Of a stretch of 11,360 nucleotides of DNA, positions 1 through 7,412 are shown piece by piece. The notes below the pieces were generated by a model, which had not been told where the DNA came from, made no database searches, and saw only the letters and a program-made list of their open reading frames with translations. A program made the position numbers and the translations under genes. Location: positions 1 to 11,360 of the forward strand of contig CAKZIN010000036.1 in assembly GCA_936933955.1 (NCBI GenBank). The letters run 5' to 3'. Origin of the DNA: an uncultured Sphingopyxis sp. Lineage in GTDB: Bacteria; Pseudomonadota; Alphaproteobacteria; Sphingomonadales; Sphingomonadaceae. The first letter of the stretch is position 1. Each line of letters starts with the position of its first letter.

Positions 1-554
1 CGCGATACCGCGCCTAGCCAGCCGGTCGTCGGGCACCAGCCGGGATCTTCCCCCCAGCCGTTGCGTCGGGCGAGGCCCTCCCGCAGCAGCGCGTCCGTAA
101 TATCGCGTCCATTGCGCGTCACTTCGCCTAATCGGCGCCCGTAGCGATCACGCGCGTCCCCCGCTGTGGGGACGAGAGAGAAGGGCCCGTCCGACAGGAG
201 TTCGGCCAGCCGCTTGGTGGCGGCCTCGCCGCGGCGCCGCTCCTCGGCGCAGGCGGCATCGCGCACCTCGGGCGCGTCGAGGCCGGCGATACGCCAGGTC
301 TCGCCTCGCCAGCGAAACGTGTCGCCGTCGATGACGCAATTGTCCCAGGCCGGGCGGCACCGCACGAAGCGCTGATCGACCTCAACCGGCGCTCCGCCCG
401 GCGATCGCCAAGCGCGCAGACCTTCCCGCGCGGCCTCGAACGCGAACACTCCCAACAGGGTCCCGATGGCCGCAGCGAGCGAGAGCAGTGTCGCCCGCCA
501 ACTTCGCCGACGTGCCCTGCCGTGCCCGTTCGGTCCGCGCCTTCGCCAGCTCAT
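1..554 (-). CDS. Thermonuclease (SNase)-family nuclease, membrane-anchored or exported, 3' end outside window
   Basis: I translated this partial minus-strand frame by hand. It opens at an ATG (552-554) and stays open to the window edge, giving about 184 residues. A very basic start (MSWRRR, then RARRRSWR) is followed by a hydrophobic stretch at about residues 21-39, which looks like an uncleaved anchor or signal peptide, so the nuclease domain should lie outside the cytoplasm. The SNase domain begins near residue 73 with VIDGDTF, then WRIAGLDAPE, and later DRYGRRLGEV. By family alignment the catalytic set of staphylococcal nuclease is present: Asp76/Asp78, Arg88, Asp93, Glu96 and Arg140. Family members are Ca2+-dependent phosphodiesterases cutting DNA and RNA; the physiological substrate here is unknown. 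The gene is divergent from recQ with a 175-base gap. The ribosome binding site before the ATG is weak, so a different start cannot be excluded. Confidence 0.85.
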   Translation of the reverse strand, partial: MSWRRRGPNGHGRARRRSWRATLLSLAAAIGTLLGVFAFEAAREGLRAWRSPGGAPVEVDQRFVRCRPAWDNCVIDGDTFRWRGETWRIAGLDAPEVRDAACAEERRRGEAATKRLAELLSDGPFSLVPTAGDARDRYGRRLGEVTRNGRDITDALLREGLARRNGWGEDPGWCPTTGWLGAVS

Positions 555-729
555 CGCACGCCCGACGATTGAGCAGTGGTGCGCGTCATGGGCCCTCCCG
601 CATGCATGGCGAGCTTGTCCCGCCGGTTGGCAAGCGGCGCAAGCGGAGAAAGCGGCAGCGGACGCCCTCACAATCGCAAGCGCGAGGTCGCCTTTGGTCC
701 TCGCCGATGATAGCGGGACGCGCTCCGTC

Positions 730-2508
730 ATGGCCGCGTCCGACCAACTCCTCCCCCTCCTCAAGCAGCACTTCGGCTTCGACGGCTTTCGCGGGCGTCA
801 GGCGGATGTGCTCAACCGTGTGATGAGCGGCGCGAATACGCTGGCGATCATGCCGACGGGTGCGGGTAAGTCGCTGACGTACCAGCTCCCCGCACTCGCG
901 CTCGACGGCACGGTGGTCGTGATCTCGCCGCTCATCGCGCTGATGCACGACCAGTTGCGCTCGGCGGAGGCGGTGGGGATCCGCGCGGCGACGTTGACCA
1001 GCGCCGACAGCAACCGGGCGGAGACGATCGCGCGGCTGCAGGATGGCGCGCTCGACCTGCTTTACGTGGCGCCCGAGCGCGCTTCACAACCCGGTTTCGC
1101 CGCGCTGCTCGAGCGGGTGCGCGTGGCGCTGTTCGCGATCGACGAGGCGCATTGCGTCAGTGAGTGGGGGCACGATTTCCGTCCCGACTATCGCCTGCTC
1201 GGGAGCCTGCTCGACCGCTTTGCGGATGTGCCGCGGTTGGCGCTCACCGCGACCGCGGATGCCGCGACCCGCCGCGACGTGGCGGCGCAGCTCGGCATTC
1301 CGGACGAGGGCGTCATCGTCGCGGGCTTCGATCGGCCCAACATCCGCTATGCGATCACTCCGCGCGTCCGGCTGGGCGATCAACTCGCGGAACTGGTGCG
1401 TGGCGAGGATGGGCCGGGCATCGTCTATGCGCCTACGCGCGATGCGACCGAGCGGATCGCGGCTGGGCTCACTCGGACGACGGGGCGGCCGGTGCGTATC
1501 TACCACGCCGGGCTCGAGCCCGCGATGCGCGCCGCGCATCAGGCGGCGTTCGTGTCGAGCGAGGAGATGGTTATGGTCGCGACCATCGCCTTTGGCATGG
1601 GCATCGACAAACCCGACGTGCGTTTCGTGGCGCACGCCGCGCTCCCGAAGTCGATCGAGGCCTATTATCAGGAGACGGGCCGCGCGGGGCGCGATGGCGA
1701 CCCGGCCAAGGCGACCTTGTTCTGGGCCGCGGACGATTTCGGCAAGGCGCGCCGCCGTCTCGACGAGGTGCCGGAGGCACGTCGCGCCGGCGAACGCGCC
1801 CGGCTTGCGGCGATGGCGGGGCTGGTGGAGGCGACCAGCTGTCGCCGCGCAATCCTGCTGCGCTATTTCGGCGAAGAACCTCCCGCAAGCTGCGGCAATT
1901 GCGATGTGTGCCTGCACGGCGTGGCGACGCAGGACGCGACCGAGCTGGCGCGCAAGCTGCTGTCGGCGGTGTACCGCACCGGGCAGAGCTTTGGCATGGG
2001 CCACCTCACCCGCGTGCTGACCGGGGCCGGGGACGAGCGCGTCACCGCGCGCGGGCACGATCAGTTGAGCGTCTTTGGCATCGTCGCGGCGAACGAGGCA
2101 GCGCTGCTGCCGCGCGTGGCGCAGGCGCTGATCGCGCGCGATGCGCTGGGGCAGACCGAGCATGGCGGGCTTGCGCTCGGTCCGGCGGCGCGCGCGATCC
2201 TCAAAGGCGAAGTGGCGGTCGAGGTCGCGCCCGCCCCGCCGCGTCGCAGTCGGCGCGATCGCGGGGCTGCGGGCGGGCTCAACCCTGTGGGCGATCCGCT
2301 GTTCGACGCGCTGCGTGATCGGCGTCGCGGGCTCGCGGCGGAGGCGGGGGTGCCGCCCTACGTCATCTTCCACGACAGCGTGCTGCGCGACATGGCGGGG
2401 CTCAAGCCGACGACGTTGCGTGCGCTGGGCGAGTTGCCGGGCGTCGGTGCGCGCAAGCTCGACCAGTGGGGCGAAGCCTTCCTCGAGGTGATCCGCGGCT
2501 TCGAATGA
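730..2508 (+). CDS. recQ: ATP-dependent DNA helicase RecQ
   Basis: This is a complete RecQ of 592 residues, close to the usual length of about 600. It is a 3'-5' superfamily 2 helicase acting in recombinational repair and stalled-fork processing. Visible in order: motif 0 (FGFDGFRGRQ, residues 15-24), Walker A PTGAGKS with Lys47, DEAH box at 138-141 followed by the RecQ-specific aromatic loop (CVSEWGHDFRP), motif III LTATA, motif V with FGMGIDKPDVR, and motif VI QETGRAGRDG with Arg318 and Arg321. The zinc site is Cys371, Cys388, Cys391 and Cys394, with the same spacing as in E. coli RecQ. A winged-helix region and a C-terminal HRDC domain (about 517-592) follow. The frame is open upstream to 466, but that extension lacks RecQ similarity and would overlap the divergent nuclease gene, so the ATG at 730 just before motif 0 was chosen. 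The upstream Shine-Dalgarno is poor (GCGGGA). Confidence 0.96.
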   Translation: MAASDQLLPLLKQHFGFDGFRGRQADVLNRVMSGANTLAIMPTGAGKSLTYQLPALALDGTVVVISPLIALMHDQLRSAEAVGIRAATLTSADSNRAETIARLQDGALDLLYVAPERASQPGFAALLERVRVALFAIDEAHCVSEWGHDFRPDYRLLGSLLDRFADVPRLALTATADAATRRDVAAQLGIPDEGVIVAGFDRPNIRYAITPRVRLGDQLAELVRGEDGPGIVYAPTRDATERIAAGLTRTTGRPVRIYHAGLEPAMRAAHQAAFVSSEEMVMVATIAFGMGIDKPDVRFVAHAALPKSIEAYYQETGRAGRDGDPAKATLFWAADDFGKARRRLDEVPEARRAGERARLAAMAGLVEATSCRRAILLRYFGEEPPASCGNCDVCLHGVATQDATELARKLLSAVYRTGQSFGMGHLTRVLTGAGDERVTARGHDQLSVFGIVAANEAALLPRVAQALIARDALGQTEHGGLALGPAARAILKGEVAVEVAPAPPRRSRRDRGAAGGLNPVGDPLFDALRDRRRGLAAEAGVPPYVIFHDSVLRDMAGLKPTTLRALGELPGVGARKLDQWGEAFLEVIRGFE

Positions 2509-2543
2509 CGGCTCTGATGTATCGTCGCCGCCGCGCCGCGTAG

Positions 2544-2565
2544 GATTGCTTCGCTTCGCTCGCGC
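2544..2565. repeat. Degenerate intergenic repeat (GATTGCTTCGCTTCGCTCGC type)
   Basis: The sequence GATTGCTTCGCTTCGCTCGC sits just after recQ. From general knowledge, this motif and its complement recur between genes in many alphaproteobacterial genomes, where spurious translations often read SEAKQS. That same peptide appears in the minus-strand translation here. The usual continuation (AATGAC) is missing, so this looks like a decayed copy. Only one copy is visible, so repeat status rests on recognition. Confidence 0.5.
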
Positions 2566-2600
2566 GGACGGGGGAAGCTGGCGGGGGGTTCATCCATACC

Positions 2601-2634
2601 AAAAACCCGGCCTCTCCTTGGGGGAGAGACCGGG
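2601..2634 (-). terminator. Rho-independent terminator of the rplJ-rplL transcript
   Basis: Read on the minus strand, a 12-bp stem (2634-2623 with 2617-2606) has a 5-base loop and runs directly into five T residues (2605-2601). The single imperfect pair is C-A on the plus strand but becomes a G-U wobble in minus-strand RNA. There is no T tract on the plus side, so the hairpin is oriented to stop transcription coming out of rplL, whose stop codon is about 97 bases before the hairpin. Confidence 0.88.
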
Positions 2635-2666
2635 CCTTGGTGTCGACCGGGCAGCGCGGTGCCGCC

Positions 2667-2693
2667 CTGGATCCCCGCTTTCGCGGGGATGAC
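2667..2693. repeat. REP-like palindromic intergenic repeat
   Basis: The core is ATCCCCGC (2671-2678), loop TTTC, GCGGGGAT (2683-2690), inside the context CTGG...GAC. This is recognisable as the widespread proteobacterial element whose spurious translations read VIPAKAGIQ or PWIPAFAGMT in the two directions; both peptides occur here. Such palindromes usually lie outside genes and are mobilised by RAYT-like transposases or kept as structural elements. No such transposase is in the window. It lies between the rplL stop codon and the terminator, so it would be part of the rplJL 3' untranslated RNA. Confidence 0.72.
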
Positions 2694-2730
2694 GCACGGG
2701 GCTAGGCGGCAGAGCCGCCAAGCGCGTGCG

Positions 2731-3108
2731 TCACTTGAGTTCGACGGTCGCGCCGGCGGCTTCGAGCTTCTTCTTGAGCTCTTCGGCTTCCGCCTTGTTG
2801 ACGCCTTCCTTGACGGGCTTCGGCGCACCTTCGACCAGCGCCTTGGCTTCGCCGAGGCCGAGGCCGGTGATTGCGCGGACTTCCTTGATCACGTTGATCT
2901 TGTTGCCGCCGTCGCCGGTCAGAACGACGTCGAATTCGTCCTTTTCTTCCGCGGCAGGCGCAGCGGCACCGCCGCCGCCCGGCGCGGCAACCGCGACCGC
3001 CGCAGCGGCCGAGACGCCCCACTTTTCTTCGAGCATCTTTGCAAGGTCAGCCGCTTCGAGAACGGTCAGCGCCGACAGGTCTTCAACGATCTTGGCGAGA
3101 TCAGCCAT
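2731..3108 (-). CDS. rplL: 50S ribosomal protein L7/L12
   Basis: This 125-residue protein is a full-length L7/L12, the multicopy flexible stalk protein that recruits translation factors and stimulates their GTPase activity. Three parts are visible: an N-terminal dimerisation and L10-binding domain (MADLAKIVEDLSALTVLEAADL, then MLEEKWGV), an Ala/Gly/Pro-rich hinge at about residues 34-54, and a globular C-terminal domain from about residue 58 with the conserved stretches KINVIKEVR and GLGLGEAKALVE, ending in ATVELK. A clear Shine-Dalgarno (GGAG, 3119-3116) lies 7 bases before the ATG. The gene follows rplJ by 72 bases on the same strand, the universal order for these genes. A strong terminator follows, so rpoB and rpoC are not cotranscribed immediately downstream as they are in many bacteria. 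Confidence 0.98.
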   Translation of the reverse strand: MADLAKIVEDLSALTVLEAADLAKMLEEKWGVSAAAAVAVAAPGGGGAAAPAAEEKDEFDVVLTGDGGNKINVIKEVRAITGLGLGEAKALVEGAPKPVKEGVNKAEAEELKKKLEAAGATVELK

Positions 3109-3180
3109 GATGTATCTCCAGGTAAATCAGGCCGCGCGGGGGTGTCCGCGAACAGCCGGGGGTATCGAGGGGTAATCGAG

Positions 3181-3696
3181 TTACGCAGCGTCCTTGGCGG
3201 CGTAGGCCCCGAACACGCGCGCCAGCTGGCCGGCCGGAGCCGACGCGATCTGAGCGAGCTTGGTCGCGGGAGCCTGCACCAGACCGACGAGCTTCGCGCG
3301 CAGTTCGTCGAGGCTGGGGAGCGTGGCGAGTGCCGCAACGCCCGCCGTGTCGAGCACGGTTTCACCCATGCTGCCGCCGACGATTTCGAGCTTGTCGTTG
3401 GTCTTGGCGAAGTCCGAAACGATCTTCGCAGCGCTGACGGGGTCGCTGCTGAACGCGAGCCCGACGGGCCCGGTCAGCATGTCGGCCATGCCAGCATAAG
3501 GCGTGCCGTCGATAGCGATTTTCACGAGGCGGTTCTTGGCGACCTTGTAGGTAGCCCCCGCCTCGCGCATTTTCACGCGCAGCGCCGTCGACTGAGCGAC
3601 GGTCAGCCCGGCATTGCGAGTGATGACCACCGCGCCGGCATCCGACAGCATCGTGCGCAACGCTTCGACCACCTCGGCCTTTTGATTGCGATCCAT
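3181..3696 (-). CDS. rplJ: 50S ribosomal protein L10
   Basis: This is L10, 171 residues, the base of the ribosomal stalk. It binds 23S rRNA with its N-terminal domain and carries L12 dimers on its C-terminal helix. Recognisable segments are MDRNQKAEVVEALR at the start, the RNA-binding region with YKVAKNRLVKIA, MLTGPVGLAFS in the middle, and an alanine-rich C-terminal helix ending in FGAYAAKDAA. The frame remains open upstream to 3849, but the ATG at 3696 has an excellent Shine-Dalgarno (AGGAAGGA, 3710-3703) six bases before it and gives the family length. In known systems, free L10-L12 complex represses its own mRNA by binding a leader structure. A structured leader is visible here. Neither rplK-rplA nor rpoBC is adjacent. 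Confidence 0.97.
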   Translation of the reverse strand: MDRNQKAEVVEALRTMLSDAGAVVITRNAGLTVAQSTALRVKMREAGATYKVAKNRLVKIAIDGTPYAGMADMLTGPVGLAFSSDPVSAAKIVSDFAKTNDKLEIVGGSMGETVLDTAGVAALATLPSLDELRAKLVGLVQAPATKLAQIASAPAGQLARVFGAYAAKDAA

Positions 3697-3890
3697 GCCT
3701 TGTCCTTCCTTCATGTCCGGCAGGCCAGATGGCGCGCCGGACGGCTCAATGACCTCCGCCCGCGAGCGAGCCGAGGTGTCCAGCGAACAGGGAATGAAGG
3801 CGGCGCCAATGTGCGCCGACAAGGCTGGCACGCGGGAGCCCCGCATCACAGCCGCTCACCCGTTGCAAGGATGAGCCATGTCCCCGTCTG
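3697..3890 (-). promoter_or_regulatory. Probable structured rplJ leader (L10-leader-like)
   Basis: In the minus-strand RNA upstream of rplJ several hairpins can be drawn. One has GCGGG/CCCGC with an outer GGCU/AGCC helix and an asymmetric internal region containing UGAU. One has GGCGC/GCGCC. The strongest is a 7-bp stem GTCCGGC (3715-3721) with GCCGGAC (3736-3742), with a nested GCC/GGC pair, ending 18 bases before the start codon and abutting the Shine-Dalgarno. L10 leaders in other bacteria bind L10-L12 and repress translation. The functional assignment is by position and foldability; I cannot match the consensus residue by residue. The left boundary is the start codon and the upstream boundary is a guess. 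Confidence 0.5.
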
Positions 3891-3913
3891 TGTCGGCGGC
3901 TATTAAGGGGGTT

Positions 3914-4009
3914 ACGGGTCAGACCCGTGCGCCCCGCCGACAGTCTCGGACGGTGACGACGGGACAAGCCCGTCAATCGCGCGCGCCTCTGCCCGTTCGG
4001 CGCGCGCGA
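3914..4009. repeat. Cluster of three perfect inverted repeats in the rplJ/receptor gap
   Basis: Three perfect inverted repeats lie close together: ACGGGTC-A-GACCCGT (3914-3928), GACGGG-ACAAG-CCCGTC (3958-3974), and an 11-bp pair TCGCGCGCGCC (3977-3987) with GGCGCGCGCGA (3999-4009) around an 11-base loop. No gene covers them. The first, with an almost central axis, is operator-like. The third is hairpin-like but has no following T tract on either strand. Their function is unknown; GC-rich DNA produces some palindromes by chance, though 11 perfect pairs are more than expected. Confidence 0.6.
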
Positions 4010-4052
4010 GTCAAGTTTGAGGGGGGAGCAGAGGCGGTGCACACGCCTTGTC

Positions 4053-4085
4053 GGGGTTGGAACCCCACCCCCGTTCCCCGGGGAA
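4053..4085. repeat. Two adjacent short palindromes before the first receptor
   Basis: GGGGTT-GG-AACCCC (4053-4066) is followed seven bases later by the perfect 12-bp palindrome TTCCCCGGGGAA (4074-4085). The surrounding CCCCACCCCC text resembles intergenic filler common in sphingomonad genomes. The remainder of the gap to 4210 shows a short AT-richer patch around 4143-4168 where a promoter for the receptor could lie, but no hexamer pair convincing enough to annotate. Confidence 0.45.
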
Positions 4086-4210
4086 GGGCGGCGATGGAGG
4101 GCGCGCCGCCGGGTGACCACGACCCCACCCCTTCCACTCCCAAGCAAGCTGTGATTATGTCTGTTTCATGACGGCGCGCGGGGGATGCGGGCCGGGGGGA
4201 GAAAACGAAC

Positions 4211-7200
4211 ATGACGGCACGTTCCACGTTCCGCATCGGCCTGCTCGGCGGCGGCGCGCTGCTCGCTTTGGCAAGCGTTCCGGCCAGCGCGCAGGCGGGC
4301 AATCCAGCCAGCGGCGCGGAGAGCCAGTCTCAGACGCCGCAGGGCGATCCGACCGCGCAGTCGAGCGTCCGCACCGAACCGCCCGCGCCCGATGCGCAGG
4401 ACATCCTCGTCACCGGCTCGCGCATCCGTCGCGACCCCAATGACATCGCGGTGCCGCTGCAGGTCGTGACCCAGGCCGATCTGATCCGCGAGGGGATTTC
4501 GAGCCCCGAACAATTCGTCCAGTATCTCTCGGTCAACGGATCGGGCGCTGACAATCTCGCCTCCAACGCGGATGTCACCACCGGCGCGCAGCGCGGCACC
4601 AACGGTCTCTCGTCCGCCAACCTGCGCGGGCAGGGTTCGGGCGCGACGCTGATCCTGCTCAACGGACGGCGCGTCGCAGCGCACGGGCTGTCGGGAAGCG
4701 CGGTCGACGTCAACCAGATCCCCTTTGCCGCGATTGAACGAATCGAAGTGCTCAAGGACGGCGCATCCGCGATCTACGGCACCGACGCTGTGGGCGGCGT
4801 GATCAACTACATCACCCGCACCGATTACCAGGGGATCGGCGCCGAAGCCTTTGCCGACGTCACCCAGCACGGCGGTGGCAACATCTACCGCATCTCCACC
4901 ATCGGCGGCTATGGCGACCTCGACACCCAGGGCTTCAACATCATGGGCGCGATCGCCTATCGCTGGAACGAGGAGCTGCGCGGCAGTCAGCGCGACTTCG
5001 TCAACGGCAATCAGCCCAATCGCGGACTGAGCATCGACACGCGCGGAACGCCTATTGCCACCGCCTTTCCGCTCAACCCGAGCGCGCTCTATTTCGCGCA
5101 GGGTACGCTGCTTGGCGGGACGAGCGGCGCCACGCTCCTCCCAAGTCTGCTGATCCCCGGCAGCACCACGCGCGCAAGCGGGGGCATTAACATTCTCGAC
5201 CTCCCCGGCGGGGCGGGGTGTGAGAGCATGGATGGCGGGATGGCCTATGACGATGCGCTGTGGGCGAACCCCAGCGCCGCCTACGCCTGCGCCTGGGATA
5301 CCGGCCGCGCGGCGGTCATCCAGCAGCCGATCGAAACGCTTACTTACTACGCGCGCGCGACGGTTAATCTCGCCGAAGGGCACCAGGCTTATGTCGAGGT
5401 CACCGGCTCCGACGCGATCTCGGCCAAGCGCTTCTCCAACCCGCAGATCAGCGGAAACACCACCAACCTGCAGGTCGCCTACCCGCTCAATGCGCTGACC
5501 GCGCCCACCTACAACGCGGTCTACAATGCGATCCGGGGTACGTTCCCGGGCATCGCCGCCAACTATGGCCGGCCGATTGCCTATCGCTGGCGCTGCGTCG
5601 CGTGCGGGGTGCGTGAATATACCACCAGCAGCGAGACGCTGCGCATCGCCGGCGGTGTCGATGGCGAACTGTGGGCAGGCTGGGACTATCGCGTAGGCGC
5701 GAGCTATGCGCGCTCGGAAACGAGCTCGCTGCTGGGTTCGGGCTATTTCTACCGCGGCACGCTCAACAACGGCGCGCCCGACCCCAATGCGCCGACCGCG
5801 CCGGGAGCGACGACGCCGGGCCTGGTCGGCCTGCTCAATTCGGGCATCCTCAACCCGTTCAGCATCGACCAAAGTGCGGCCGCGATCGCGGGACTCGAGG
5901 CGATCTCGGCGCGCGGGACGACCCTTTACGGCGGCCGCTACGAAACGCAGCAATATGATGCGAGCGTATCGGGTAGCCTGTTCGACATCTGGGGCGGTGC
6001 CGTCCGGGCGGCGATCGGCGTCGATTATCGGCGCGAAACCTACGAGTTCAACGGGAGCGATGCCGGCGCGGCAACGGCGCCGGTGATCTTCCTCGCTGCG
6101 TTCGACAATGTGAACGCGCTGACGCCCAAGAGCCGCAATGTGTTTGCCGCCTACGCGGAGTTGCTGTTCCCGATCACCGACACGTTCGAGCTAACGCTGG
6201 CCGGGCGCATCGATAATTACACGGGCTTCGGTTCGACCACCAATCCCAAGGTTACCGCGCGGTGGCGTCCCATCCCGGAGCTGATGTTCCGCGGCAGCTA
6301 TAACACAAGCTTCCGCGCGCCGTCCTTCAACCAGGTGTTCTACGGCCTCACCGACTCACCCTATTCGGGCCGTGACCTTGCCGATCCGGCGACCTGTCCG
6401 GGCAACCCGGTGACCGGGGTGCAGCCGATCTCCACTTCCGATCCCAAATGCTTCGTCATCCAGCCGAACATCACCACCGGCGGCAATATCAACCTCGGGC
6501 CGGAAACTGCCGAGCAGGCGAGCGCAGGCGTGGTGTTCGAGCCGTTCGACGGGTGGAGCCTGTCGGTCGACTGGTGGATGATCAACGTGTCCGGCGCGAT
6601 CACGCAGCTCGACCTGCGCACCCTGGTCAGCAACTATGCCTTCTTCCCCGACCGGGTGCGGCGCGATGCGACGGGTGCCGTCACGCAAATCGACCTCACT
6701 CCCTTCAACGCGGGCGCGCGGCGTACGCAGGGTCTGGAGATTTCGGGCCGTGGCGCGTTCGAGTTTGCGCGCGGGCGCGTGGGGATCGGCTTCGACGGAA
6801 GCTACCTCCTGCGGCGCGACGAGGCGGTGAGCGACCTCGCGCCGTTCGTTTCAAAGGTCGGGGTGTTCAGCTACGCCGGCGAGCTGGGGCTGCGGTGGAA
6901 GCATAATGCGTGGATCAACTGGACCAATGACGAGCTGACGCTGTCGTTGTCGCAGATCTTCCGCTCCGGCTACACCAACCAGGCGCTGCCCGGGATCGCG
7001 AACGGGACCGTCACTCGGCCCGACTTCAACGAACGCGTGTCGCCGTACGTCATCTATAATTTCGCGATCGGCGTGCGCGTGCAGGAGCGGCTGCAGCTGA
7101 CCTTTGGCGTGCGTAACCTGTTCGATGCCGACCCGCCGTTTGCGATCACTTATGACAGCAACACCGGTGCTGGCTCGAGCTGGGAGCCGCGCGTCGCCGA

Positions 7201-7246
7201 CCCGCGCGGGCGCAGCTTCACCGTACAGGCGCGCATGGACTTCTGA
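4211..7246 (+). CDS. TonB-dependent outer-membrane receptor, large (1011 aa)
   Basis: This is an outer-membrane active transporter that imports a substrate using energy passed from the TonB-ExbB-ExbD complex. A signal peptide (basic start, hydrophobic residues 9-23, cleavage near ASA-Q at 27/28) leads to a short linker and a TonB box DILVTGSRIRR from residue 64. The plug domain follows, with NLRGQGSGATLILLNGRRVA and IERIEVLKDGASAIYGTDAVGGVINYITR, then a long beta-barrel with FRAPSFNQVF and GVRNLFDADPP, ending in the typical terminal aromatic (RMDF). Six cysteines, including a CxxC (WRCVACG), fall in predicted loop regions. The start at 4211 follows a GGGGAG-like site ending 9 bases before. 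The large size and plug wording match receptors common in sphingomonads, Caulobacter and Xanthomonas, but the substrate cannot be read from sequence. It has no FecR-like or N-terminal signalling extension and no adjacent sigma factor. Confidence 0.95.
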   Translation: MTARSTFRIGLLGGGALLALASVPASAQAGNPASGAESQSQTPQGDPTAQSSVRTEPPAPDAQDILVTGSRIRRDPNDIAVPLQVVTQADLIREGISSPEQFVQYLSVNGSGADNLASNADVTTGAQRGTNGLSSANLRGQGSGATLILLNGRRVAAHGLSGSAVDVNQIPFAAIERIEVLKDGASAIYGTDAVGGVINYITRTDYQGIGAEAFADVTQHGGGNIYRISTIGGYGDLDTQGFNIMGAIAYRWNEELRGSQRDFVNGNQPNRGLSIDTRGTPIATAFPLNPSALYFAQGTLLGGTSGATLLPSLLIPGSTTRASGGINILDLPGGAGCESMDGGMAYDDALWANPSAAYACAWDTGRAAVIQQPIETLTYYARATVNLAEGHQAYVEVTGSDAISAKRFSNPQISGNTTNLQVAYPLNALTAPTYNAVYNAIRGTFPGIAANYGRPIAYRWRCVACGVREYTTSSETLRIAGGVDGELWAGWDYRVGASYARSETSSLLGSGYFYRGTLNNGAPDPNAPTAPGATTPGLVGLLNSGILNPFSIDQSAAAIAGLEAISARGTTLYGGRYETQQYDASVSGSLFDIWGGAVRAAIGVDYRRETYEFNGSDAGAATAPVIFLAAFDNVNALTPKSRNVFAAYAELLFPITDTFELTLAGRIDNYTGFGSTTNPKVTARWRPIPELMFRGSYNTSFRAPSFNQVFYGLTDSPYSGRDLADPATCPGNPVTGVQPISTSDPKCFVIQPNITTGGNINLGPETAEQASAGVVFEPFDGWSLSVDWWMINVSGAITQLDLRTLVSNYAFFPDRVRRDATGAVTQIDLTPFNAGARRTQGLEISGRGAFEFARGRVGIGFDGSYLLRRDEAVSDLAPFVSKVGVFSYAGELGLRWKHNAWINWTNDELTLSLSQIFRSGYTNQALPGIANGTVTRPDFNERVSPYVIYNFAIGVRVQERLQLTFGVRNLFDADPPFAITYDSNTGAGSSWEPRVADPRGRSFTVQARMDF

Positions 7247-7287
7247 CCTTCCGACCAATCGCCCGAGCTTCGTCCGGGGATGTAGAG

Positions 7288-7322
7288 CAAGGGCCGGCCG
7301 CCGCATGGCGCGCCGGCCCTTG
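7288..7322 (+). terminator. Strong hairpin, probable terminator of the first receptor
   Basis: An 11-bp perfect stem CAAGGGCCGGC (7288-7298) pairs with GCCGGCCCTTG (7312-7322). The loop can itself fold as CGCC/GGCG. It starts 42 bases after the receptor stop codon. The following bases (TCGCATCATTTC) are only mildly T-rich, so it may act as a terminator, as a 3'-end stabiliser, or bidirectionally. Confidence 0.6.
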
Positions 7323-7349
7323 TCGCATCATTTCACGGCCGCTCTGCGG

Positions 7350-7412
7350 TTGTTGCACTTGCGACACAATCATCGCGAAAATGCATTTGTTGCATATGAA
7401 ACCGGTTGCGCC
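7350..7412. promoter_or_regulatory. Candidate operator region upstream of the second receptor
   Basis: This AT-richer stretch holds several repeated or symmetric elements: TTGTTGCA twice (7350-7357 and 7387-7394), the inverted repeat ATGCA-TTTGT-TGCAT (7381-7395), and GAAACCGGTTGC (7398-7409), a near-palindrome with an AACCGGTT core typical of LacI-family operators. GTTGCGCC at 7405-7412 recurs at 7431-7438. LacI regulators control several TonB-receptor genes in Caulobacter and Xanthomonas, and iron regulators control others. Which protein binds here is unknown, and no regulator gene is in the window. I could not pick -35/-10 elements with confidence. Confidence 0.4.

Noticed and set aside
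466..729. N-terminal extension of RecQ by 88 residues
   Set aside because: It has no RecQ similarity, overlaps the divergent nuclease gene, and the ATG at 730 gives the normal family N-terminus.
1084..2373. 429-residue minus-strand open frame inside recQ
   Set aside because: Antisense to conserved helicase motifs; no plausible protein features.
3697..3849. 51-residue upstream extension of L10
   Set aside because: It lacks similarity, gives an overlong L10, and the internal ATG has an ideal Shine-Dalgarno; the segment is better explained as an RNA leader.
2659..3906. 415-residue plus-strand open frame across rplL and rplJ
   Set aside because: It begins inside the REP-like repeat and is antisense to two certain ribosomal genes.
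3898..3975. Promoter for rplJ on the minus strand (TTGACG and TTAATA-like hexamers)
   Set aside because: The hexamers are present but not at a workable spacing to each other, so no promoter is called.
4166..5953. 595-residue minus-strand open frame opposite the first receptor
   Set aside because: Same reason: an antisense shadow with no ribosome binding site or motif, covering a well-supported receptor.
7381..7395. Fur or other iron-regulator box
   Set aside because: The inverted repeat is real, but I cannot match it to a specific iron-box consensus, so it is kept only as a generic operator candidate.
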